From NCBI RefSeq assembly GCF_030697375.1, contig NZ_JAUYQD010000100.1, positions 1 to 63,384 on the forward strand: DNA of 63,384 nucleotides, given 5' to 3'. The notes beneath the pieces are model-generated. The model was not told the origin of the DNA. It saw nothing but the letters and a program-made list of their open reading frames with translations, and did no database searches. Positions 1 through 6,886 of the stretch are shown here, one piece after another (the first letter of the stretch is position 1; the number at the start of each line of letters is the position of its first letter). The stretch is from Rhodoferax sp. Its GTDB lineage: Bacteria; Pseudomonadota; Gammaproteobacteria; Burkholderiales; Burkholderiaceae_C. A program made the position numbers and the translations under genes.

Positions 1-1
1 C

Positions 2-2428
2 GTCACGGTGGGCGACGTCACAGTCACCATCAACCGCGTCAAGACCGACGGCACCGTGGCGGGCTCCACCCAAACCGACGCCCTGCAGTCCGACCTGATC
101 ACCACGGCCGGCAACGGCTCGGTGGTGCTCACCAGCACCACGGGCTCCATCGTCTTGAACGACGGCACGGCCGCCACGGACAACAGCGCCATCAGCGCCT
201 TTGGCAGCGGCAACGTCCTGGTCCAGACCCTGGCAGCCGACGGCGACATCACGGTTAATGCGGATATCAGCAGCACTACGGGCTCCATCAGCGTGCTGGC
301 GGGACGCAGCGTCACCTTGGCCGCAGTGGCCAATATCCGTACCACCGGCACGGGCGCTGTCCTTGTACAGGCCACGACCGGCAATGTGGTGATGCCCGAC
401 TCGACCATTTCGAGCGGCACGGGCACGGTGAACGTCAGTGCAGGCGGGTCCTTGCAACCGGGCGTGGTCGCCACCCAGGGTGATGTGGCCATGGGCGCAA
501 CCCCAGGCGGTGTGGTGGTGTTCAACCGTGAGACCGATCGCCAGGGCGAGAACATTGCCGTAGTTGCGGACCGGGTGGATATCCAAGCCGGCTTGGTCAG
601 CGGGGGGGCCGTTTTGGCGGTGGCTCCGCTGGCTCCCAGCGGTGCGGCCACGGTGCCTGCCGGTATCGTGATTGGCGGTGCGGACGCGGGTACGGCCTTG
701 CACCTGAGCCTGGACGAGGTCAACCTGATCCAGGATGGATTCACCCAGATTACCTTTGGCAACCACCAGGTGAACCAAAGCATCGTGTTGCAAGGTCAAA
801 ACAATGTCGGTGCAGCCGCGCCCGTGGTCTTCAAGGACCCGCTGATTCTGGACATTGCCGGTGCGGGCGGAAATCTGAGTGTGAACGGCCAGTTGCAGGG
901 CGACACCCTGACCGTGCTGGGCACCCTGGCCACCACCACCACCACGTTGGTCGATGCCAACATCAGCATGGGGGGCAATGTCACCCTCAATGGGCTGCTC
1001 CAGGTGGACAGCGCTTCGGTGATTACGGCCGGCACCGCCAGCGCAGGCAACATTCTGGTGACTGGAAATATTGCCGGTGTGGGGGGCGAGGCTGAAACCT
1101 TGAGCTTGCGCGCCAACGGCGGCAATGTTGTGGTGAACGGTACGGTTGCGGGTATTGATGGCCTGAACGTCACGTCTGCGGTGAACGTCACTTTCGATGA
1201 AACGGTGGCGGTGACGGGCAACCTGGCCATCGATGCCACCGGTGTGGTCACCTTCAACAAGGCCCTGACGCTGTCGGCTGCAGGGACCTTGACCATTCGC
1301 GGCGCCACCAGTGTGGTGTTTGAAAACGGGGTGACCGTGCAGGTGGCCGGCAATGTCACGATTGACGCCAAATCTCTGAGCCTGCTGGGTGGAGTCGATT
1401 CCTTGAACTCCAGTGGCGGTGTGCTCAGCATCACCTCGTCGTTTGCCAATAAGAGTGTGGTCTTGGGGGCATCTGCCACCGATGCACTTGCATTGACCGC
1501 CACTGAAATCAATGCCATTGGCAGCGGCTTTAGCCAAGTGGTGATCGGAGATGGAAGCGGCGACATAGCCTTGAACGGCAACCTCGACTTTAGCTCGCTG
1601 GCGGCCAGCACCGGCATCGACCTGCGCGCTGAAGACCTCACGATGGCGGGCGGTACCACGCTATTGACCGACGGTAGGGATATTCGGTTGTCTGTGGCCA
1701 ACGGCCACACCATGGCGATTGCCAAGGTGGACGCGCGGGGCACCACCTCCAGTGGTGTGGTGAGCATCGACGCTGGCAGCGGCACCGTCACGGACACCAA
1801 CAACGACACCGCGGTAGACATATTCGCCAAGGGCGTGAATTTCTATGGGTATGGCCCCGACAGCGCCTCCGCTGGCAACGTATTGGAGGTTCAGGCCGAG
1901 GTGGTTCGCGTTGCAGCACCGCAGGGATCGGTCGTTCGCTATGCGGACGCCGAAGGCAATATCCACTTCGACTTCATCAACGCTGGCAAGTCTTATGAGC
2001 AGTTGGTGGTGAAGGGCGCCGCCACAGTGACCCGGGTTACAGAGGACCCCAGCACCTTGCTCAGCAAAGACCGTGACGCACTTCTGGCCGCTGGCATACC
2101 TGCCTCCAGCAGCCTGGTATCGGCTATGGTGCCGGTGAGTGCTAAATCCATGATGTCTTTTGACGTGCGACCGGCCAGTGCGCCCAGTGCCATGGCCGTT
2201 AGCCGTTACCTGAGTAGCGTGGACAACACCGGTAACGGAGTTACGTTGCAGTTGCTGGACGCTGCGCCAGCAGACGATTCTTTGCTGTCGGATGCAAGTT
2301 ATGGCATAGCAGAGCGTTTGCGGCAATCGTACGTACTGGGTTCACCGGGCGAGCAGCCCTTGGTGAGCGGCCTTGAGACGTTCAGCCAAGATACCTTCGA
2401 GTACTGGGTAGATAGTTTGTCACTGTGA
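2..2428 (+). CDS. Giant beta-strand-repeat surface/exoprotein, C-terminal part (5' truncated)
   Basis: The reading frame is open from the window edge, so the first in-frame GTG (position 8) is probably internal and the gene starts upstream. The visible ~808 residues are rich in G, V, T, N, A and D and poor in Cys, Trp and Lys, with short alternating strands (NVTL, GNVV, GTVT patterns) typical of parallel beta-helices in filamentous haemagglutinin-like proteins. Two copies of a motif of the form L-x-L-x(3)-E-[IV]-N-x-I-x(2)-GF-x-Q-[IV] lie near nt 701-763 and 1485-1560. The last ~150 residues lose the repeat character and end in an acidic/aromatic tail with no beta-barrel translocator and no PEP-CTERM or LPXTG signal. 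It is probably a secreted or surface-anchored adhesin or matrix protein. By position it is the likely substrate of the export operon at 6.9-15.4 kb; that link is inference. Confidence 0.75.
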   Translation, partial: VTVGDVTVTINRVKTDGTVAGSTQTDALQSDLITTAGNGSVVLTSTTGSIVLNDGTAATDNSAISAFGSGNVLVQTLAADGDITVNADISSTTGSISVLAGRSVTLAAVANIRTTGTGAVLVQATTGNVVMPDSTISSGTGTVNVSAGGSLQPGVVATQGDVAMGATPGGVVVFNRETDRQGENIAVVADRVDIQAGLVSGGAVLAVAPLAPSGAATVPAGIVIGGADAGTALHLSLDEVNLIQDGFTQITFGNHQVNQSIVLQGQNNVGAAAPVVFKDPLILDIAGAGGNLSVNGQLQGDTLTVLGTLATTTTTLVDANISMGGNVTLNGLLQVDSASVITAGTASAGNILVTGNIAGVGGEAETLSLRANGGNVVVNGTVAGIDGLNVTSAVNVTFDETVAVTGNLAIDATGVVTFNKALTLSAAGTLTIRGATSVVFENGVTVQVAGNVTIDAKSLSLLGGVDSLNSSGGVLSITSSFANKSVVLGASATDALALTATEINAIGSGFSQVVIGDGSGDIALNGNLDFSSLAASTGIDLRAEDLTMAGGTTLLTDGRDIRLSVANGHTMAIAKVDARGTTSSGVVSIDAGSGTVTDTNNDTAVDIFAKGVNFYGYGPDSASAGNVLEVQAEVVRVAAPQGSVVRYADAEGNIHFDFINAGKSYEQLVVKGAATVTRVTEDPSTLLSKDRDALLAAGIPASSSLVSAMVPVSAKSMMSFDVRPASAPSAMAVSRYLSSVDNTGNGVTLQLLDAAPADDSLLSDASYGIAERLRQSYVLGSPGEQPLVSGLETFSQDTFEYWVDSLSL

Positions 2429-2456
2429 TAAGAACCATAAGAAAGCGAAACCCACT

Positions 2457-3926
2457 ATGCATTTTTCCTGTCAAATCATTCACCGTGGAGCCGGTTTGGG
2501 CCTGTTGCTGCTTGGCGCTTTACTTTCCGCTTGTGGTGGAGGTGGCGGCGGCGGCGGGGGCAGCACCGCCGCGAACGCCGTGGTCACCGCTATCTCGGCA
2601 GGCCGGGTGCTGGAGGGGACCACATTGATGCCTTTTACGGTGACCTTGAACCGGGCCGCCTCTGCCGCACTGGAGGTGACTTACCAGGCCGGTGTGGTGG
2701 CTGTGGCCGGGACGAGCAACCAAATTCCTCCCTTGAACACGGCCACCGGAGGCAGTGCGTGTACCCCAGGGGTAGACTTCATCACGGTGACGGATGGCAG
2801 GCTCACCATTCCTGCCGGGGCCTCCACGGGGACTTTCTATGTCACGGTTTGCGCGGATACGGATTTTGAGCCCAATGAGACCTTTGCGGTGAACTCGGCC
2901 TTGTTGGCAGACAACAATGGGCGGGTGACGGCCACCATTGTGAATGACGATGCGGGGGGGCTGAACGGCACAGGCTCCGTCAGCATGCTGGGAGGCGTGG
3001 CCGCCTTTGGTCGTGATGTGGATACGCTGACGAACAGCAGTTCCGATGGCCCGTTGGGCTTTTCGTTTGAAAAAGCAACGGACTGCACCACGGACAAGGT
3101 GTCGGGTCTGGTGTGGCTGAGGTCAGAGTCGCCTGCGGCGGTGAATTTCAGTGCAGCAGCTACTTATCGAGACAGCGTGAATGCATTGGGCTCGCCTTTG
3201 TGCGGCAGGACAGACTGGCGCATTCCAACGGCGGGTGAGTTGATCTCTTTGATGGATGCCAGTAGCAAGGCATCGGACACGCCATTTCGCCCCAATGCCG
3301 ATGCCTATGATGGCAGCAACACCATGGCGGGGATGTATTGGACCCAAGAAGAGGGGGTGACCGGCGCCTTGTCCACCAACGCTTTTGCTTTGGACGCCAG
3401 CAACAACGGTGTGGTGTCCTTTGTGGCTAAAACGAGTACCTTGCAGGTGCGCTTGGTGCGCGGTGGAGCAGCGACCACGCCAGCATGCGACAACTCGGAT
3501 AGCCGCTTCTCCGTGTTGACCGATGGGACCGTGCGAGATACCCGCACGGAACTCGTCTGGAAACAGTGCCCGGAAGGGACTTCGGGCACGTCATGCGCCA
3601 CAGGTGCTGTTGCCACCTACTCAACTGCGGATGCTTTTGTTGCACAGGTGAATGCCGTGAATACGGCGTCCTTCGCCGACCGCACCGATTGGCGTTTTCC
3701 CAGTCGCAATGAAATAGCTTCGCTGATCAACAGGACGTGCACTGGCAATTTCGCGGCCCCTGCAAGTGTGTTTCCGGTCAATGGAACCCTGAATTACGTG
3801 AGTGGCACTTTGGACGCGAACGCTGCGACTTCACGGGTTTGGTCGGCCAACTTCGCCGAAGGGGGCGTTGGCCCGGTCCCTATCACTGCCGGTATGCACT
3901 TGCGCTTGGTGCGCGGCGGGCAATAG
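2457..3926 (+). CDS. Lipoprotein with Calx-beta-like and two DUF1566-type domains
   Basis: 489 residues. The N-terminus has a hydrophobic segment and a lipobox LLSAC with Cys26, followed by a polyglycine linker, so it is a predicted lipoprotein. Residues ~40-165 resemble a Calx-beta module, ending in an ETFAVNS...ATIVNDD pattern. Two tandem DUF1566 (Lcl C-terminal-like) modules follow, at about 195-335 and 345-488. Each has a GLVW or ELVWKQ strand, a DWR[IF]P core and a closing VRLVRGG strand, and paired cysteines. It starts 28 bp after the giant exoprotein in the same direction, so the two are probably co-transcribed. DUF1566 proteins commonly accompany large surface proteins. An anchoring or adhesion role on the outer membrane is inference; no enzymatic motif is visible. 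Confidence 0.8.
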   Translation: MHFSCQIIHRGAGLGLLLLGALLSACGGGGGGGGGSTAANAVVTAISAGRVLEGTTLMPFTVTLNRAASAALEVTYQAGVVAVAGTSNQIPPLNTATGGSACTPGVDFITVTDGRLTIPAGASTGTFYVTVCADTDFEPNETFAVNSALLADNNGRVTATIVNDDAGGLNGTGSVSMLGGVAAFGRDVDTLTNSSSDGPLGFSFEKATDCTTDKVSGLVWLRSESPAAVNFSAAATYRDSVNALGSPLCGRTDWRIPTAGELISLMDASSKASDTPFRPNADAYDGSNTMAGMYWTQEEGVTGALSTNAFALDASNNGVVSFVAKTSTLQVRLVRGGAATTPACDNSDSRFSVLTDGTVRDTRTELVWKQCPEGTSGTSCATGAVATYSTADAFVAQVNAVNTASFADRTDWRFPSRNEIASLINRTCTGNFAAPASVFPVNGTLNYVSGTLDANAATSRVWSANFAEGGVGPVPITAGMHLRLVRGGQ

Positions 3927-3932
3927 ACCCCC

Positions 3933-4811
3933 ATGGACAAGTTGCCTATCGACAATGTGATGGATGACCCTCAGTGGCGTCCCATGCTGGACGAGATCCA
4001 TGACCATTTGATGTATGTGCTGCAGGATCGCCTGGGCTGGCAGTCTATTTCCAGCCCGGAAATGTCGCTCGGTGGTGGGCACGTGGTGATACGGTTTGAA
4101 AAAAACGGTGCACGCATGGTGTTCAGAGTTCCGCGGCATGGGGTGCAGCAGCTTAAAAGGAGCATGCTGGCCTACCGGCACCTGGGGCACTTGGGCTTTA
4201 TGCCTGAGAAGATCTATCACGATGGCAAATGCATACTCGAAAGCCATGCCGAAGGTGTCGCACTGAACCCCACGGTGTCTGATGCTGTGTTGGCACAGTT
4301 GGCCACCCAACTGGCCCAAATGCATGCCGTGCCAGCACAGCAATATGGCCCGCTGGACTTTGATTTGCAGGGAAGTCACGCCCATGCCGCCGCTTATTAC
4401 CTGGGCCGCCCGCCCATCACACTAGACCGCTCCGAGGCCGATTTGACGCCCGCGCAGTCGGACGTTTTGGATGCGGCTTTGCTGCAGCTTGCCGCCATCC
4501 CCGCCGACCTGATCACCGCAAAAACCTTTCTTGGCCATGGCGATTTATGGCGCAACAATATTTTGGTGGACAAAGACATGTTCACCATCATCGACTGGGA
4601 CCGCATTGGCGCTTATCCGCGCGAGTACGACCTGGTTTTTTTGTTGGAGGCGGACTTGTCAGCGCGGCAAAGGGGCATTTTTCTTGAACACTATGGGCAC
4701 ACGGTGAACCTGGGCTTGTTGAAATGGTTTGCCAAGCGCAGAACCTTGCTGAACCGCGGCTTGCGCCTGCCGAAGATGATCCAAAAAATCACAGAAATTG
4801 ATGTGATTTGA
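3933..4811 (+). CDS. APH/choline-kinase-fold phosphotransferase
   Basis: 292 residues. The Brenner-type catalytic loop GHGDLWRNNILV is at residues 201-212 (catalytic Asp204, Asn209). The metal-binding IIDWD motif is at 219-223 (Asp221), followed by GAYPREYDL. A glycine-rich segment SLGGGH and the nearby VVIRF strand (45-55) fit the nucleotide-binding N-lobe. The family transfers the gamma-phosphate of ATP to small-molecule hydroxyls such as aminoglycosides, choline, homoserine or fructosamine; the substrate cannot be told from the sequence. It starts 6 bp after the lipoprotein gene and ends 1 bp before an Fe/2OG oxygenase gene, so it is part of one transcription unit. A role in resistance is unlikely in this setting; modification of a sugar or amino-acid residue linked to the surface protein is a speculative alternative. 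Confidence 0.85.
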   Translation: MDKLPIDNVMDDPQWRPMLDEIHDHLMYVLQDRLGWQSISSPEMSLGGGHVVIRFEKNGARMVFRVPRHGVQQLKRSMLAYRHLGHLGFMPEKIYHDGKCILESHAEGVALNPTVSDAVLAQLATQLAQMHAVPAQQYGPLDFDLQGSHAHAAAYYLGRPPITLDRSEADLTPAQSDVLDAALLQLAAIPADLITAKTFLGHGDLWRNNILVDKDMFTIIDWDRIGAYPREYDLVFLLEADLSARQRGIFLEHYGHTVNLGLLKWFAKRRTLLNRGLRLPKMIQKITEIDVI

Positions 4812-4812
4812 G

Positions 4813-5355
4813 ATGAACTACGCGCTGGAGGCAAACAACTATCTGTTCTTGCCCAACTTTATATCCAGAGAGCGGGCCTTGTCTTTGGCGCAGGGCTTGC
4901 AAAAGCACCATGCCTTGCACCCCATGCCGCCAGACCCACTGGTGCCAGGTGCCCCGGCAATTTATAACTATTTGCCTTTTGTTCGGCTGTTGGTAGAGAA
5001 AATACCGGAGGTGGAGGCCCTTTGTGAGGAGCGGGTTTTACCCACCTATACCTACGCTCGCCTTTACAGCCATGGCGAATCCCTGCGTGCGCACGAAGAC
5101 CGCGATGCCTGTGAGCTGAGCTTGACCCTGAATCTCGATGCCGACCAGGTATGGCCCATCTGGCTCAAAACCCCTGGCGGGGATGCCGTGGCCGTTCACT
5201 TGCAAGCGGGAGATGCCATGATGTACCTGGGATGCCAAACCACCCATTGGCGTGAGCCTTTTCAGGGGGGGCGGTGTTGCCAAGTGTTTATGCATTACGT
5301 TTTTTCTTTCGGACACCGAGCCTATGCCTACTTTGATACACAACGTGCCCCCTGA
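4813..5355 (+). CDS. Fe(II)/2-oxoglutarate-dependent oxygenase-like protein
   Basis: 180 residues with the 2-His-1-carboxylate facial triad of Fe(II)/2OG dioxygenases: H94-E-D96 and distal His145 (in TTHWRE), followed by Arg154, a candidate 2OG-binding residue. The double-stranded beta-helix strands around LSLTLNLD and AVHLQAGDAMMYLG fit the family. It probably hydroxylates a protein side chain or a small molecule; the substrate is unknown. The start ATG lies 1 nt after the stop of the kinase gene. The 3' end overlaps the next oxygenase gene by 32 bp, which suggests translational coupling of two related enzymes. Confidence 0.8.
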   Translation: MNYALEANNYLFLPNFISRERALSLAQGLQKHHALHPMPPDPLVPGAPAIYNYLPFVRLLVEKIPEVEALCEERVLPTYTYARLYSHGESLRAHEDRDACELSLTLNLDADQVWPIWLKTPGGDAVAVHLQAGDAMMYLGCQTTHWREPFQGGRCCQVFMHYVFSFGHRAYAYFDTQRAP

Positions 5356-5941
5356 CGCGGCCGCGATCGCGTTGGACACCAATCACCTGCACAGCTATGT
5401 GGTGGTGATTGAAAATGCACTTCCGTTAGATTTTTGTGACGCAGTGGTGGCCGAGTTCAATGACCCGCAGGAATGGAACTCGGCCCTGGTGGGGCACCAG
5501 GGCAGTGTGGACCGCAACATCCGAAATGCCGATGTGATTTCATTGTCAGCGGGTGCTGTGTTGCAAAAAAATGCCAAACAACGGGAGAAATTCGATGCCA
5601 CTCTGTATGGCGCTTGCCGGAATGTACTGCGGCAATATCAGGCGCTGTTTCCGCATTGCCGGATTGTGGAAGGCATGGGTTTTGAGTTGTTGCGCTATTC
5701 CACCGGCGGCTTCTACCGAACCCACACCGATTCATTTAAAAAAGTGCCGCGCGCGCTGGCATGTTCCTTTGCGTTGAACGATGCCTTTGAGGGCGGGCAC
5801 TGGTCATTTTTTGAGGGCCAGAAGACGCTGAATCCCCCCAAGGGCTCCGCGGTGCTGTTTCCGTCCAATTTTTTGTACCCGCATGAAATTACCGAAATAC
5901 GCAGCGGCACACGTTATTCCATCGTGACCTGGATGATCTGA
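5324..5941 (+). CDS. PKHD/prolyl-4-hydroxylase-type Fe(II)/2OG oxygenase
   Basis: 205 residues from the ATG at 5324. An upstream in-frame start at 5252 is possible, but it would lie deep in the previous gene and adds an unlikely 24-residue tail. The metal triad is clear: H124-T-D126 in YRTHTDSF and distal His177 in YPHEITEI. Arg187 is the expected 2OG-binding residue and the last strand is YSIVTW. The C-terminal half matches prolyl-4-hydroxylase alpha-like domains (ELLRYSTGGFYRTHTDSF, GSAVLFPS). It probably hydroxylates a peptide side chain; the neighbouring giant exoprotein is an obvious candidate substrate, but this is inference. It is the last gene of the plus-strand unit that begins with the exoprotein. 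Confidence 0.85.
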   Translation: MPTLIHNVPPDAAAIALDTNHLHSYVVVIENALPLDFCDAVVAEFNDPQEWNSALVGHQGSVDRNIRNADVISLSAGAVLQKNAKQREKFDATLYGACRNVLRQYQALFPHCRIVEGMGFELLRYSTGGFYRTHTDSFKKVPRALACSFALNDAFEGGHWSFFEGQKTLNPPKGSAVLFPSNFLYPHEITEIRSGTRYSIVTWMI

Positions 5942-6009
5942 CTATTCACGAAGCTGCGCCGTCTGCCCCTTTTGAAGATTTCGGGCTCCGACAAGCCGCA
6001 GCCCATGGG

Positions 6010-6642
6010 TCAGAAGGAGTAACTGATACCCACCGCAAACACGGGCATGTTTTTGAGCTTGTTCATTGCATTTTGCAGTTCAGCGGTCTCGTTGGCAACA
6101 TTGGTCGCGGTGAGGTTGGCCTGTTGAACAATGGTCGCTTTGGGATTTTGGAACATCACGCCGAGATCGAAAGTCACCCCAAAGCCCTTGGCGTACTTGG
6201 GCTTGCTTGAATACCCCACCCCCAAATAAGGGGAAACTCCGTCGCTCATCTTCACTTCAGCATTGACCGTGGTGGCCACACCGTCGACTTGGCCAACACC
6301 CGAGATGGATATCTTGTTGTTATTGAACACGGCGCCGCCAGACACCCTAAACCCATCGCCCATGGGGTACCAGTCCGCCACAATCTGCGCCGAGCTTAAG
6401 TCCAGCTTGACGTTCAGGTTGGAGCCGGGGCCAAAATCGCCAATATCTCCGGTAAACGCCTGGTTGTAGCCACTCAGAACCCCGCGCACGGCCCAGTCCT
6501 CATCCACCGAGGCGGCGTAACCCAGTCCCACCCCATTGGTGCCGACTTGGGTAAAAACCGTGCCCATGTCACCCGCGACCGCCCCTAGTGGTAGCGCTGC
6601 GACAATGAGGGCCAGCCATGACTTTTTAGGTGAAATGGTCAT
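6010..6642 (-). CDS. Small outer-membrane beta-barrel protein
   Basis: About 210 residues from ATG 6642 (ATG 6657 is in frame and adds five residues). A signal peptide of the form MTISPKK + hydrophobic core + GAVA precedes the mature protein. The rest is alternating amphipathic strands with many Gly/Asp turns and ends in ISYSF, a terminal aromatic typical of BAM-dependent outer-membrane barrels. A segment rich in Ala/Asn/Glu near residues 165-195 may be a periplasmic or surface loop. There is no close family that I recognise. It is oriented like the SecA/M50/HlyD operon and lies 245 bp downstream of it. It might be an accessory outer-membrane component or an unrelated porin-like protein. Neither candidate start has a strong ribosome-binding site. 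Confidence 0.7.
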   Translation of the reverse strand: MTISPKKSWLALIVAALPLGAVAGDMGTVFTQVGTNGVGLGYAASVDEDWAVRGVLSGYNQAFTGDIGDFGPGSNLNVKLDLSSAQIVADWYPMGDGFRVSGGAVFNNNKISISGVGQVDGVATTVNAEVKMSDGVSPYLGVGYSSKPKYAKGFGVTFDLGVMFQNPKATIVQQANLTATNVANETAELQNAMNKLKNMPVFAVGISYSF

Positions 6643-6886
6643 TCGAGATTCATCCAAGTTGCGATTAAAAATACCAATGTGACCGCTTATGTTTCATTTC
6701 TAAACCGTGGGTGTAGCGCCACTGGAGGCGACTGCATTGAAACGAACGGTTGAGAGACGGCATAACAGGCCACCGCTAGCCTCGATTTATACCCCAGGAT
6801 GCGACTTCTGCGTCGATTCGAAAGTGGGCTTTTTGAAGCGTGGTCAAAAATCGGGCTCGCCTAGACATATTGGAGCCAGATGGGCC

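Noticed and set aside
796..1830. 344-codon minus-strand frame inside the exoprotein gene
   Set aside because: Shadow of the repetitive, Thr/Val-rich coding sequence; no start signal or domain.
2532..2565. Possible phase-variable glycine tract after the lipobox Cys
   Set aside because: The GGN codons are mixed (GGT, GGA, GGC, GGG), so there is no pure simple-sequence repeat long enough for slippage.
3933..4811. Aminoglycoside resistance gene
   Set aside because: Only the general APH/choline-kinase motifs are present and the context is a surface-protein operon, so resistance is not supported.
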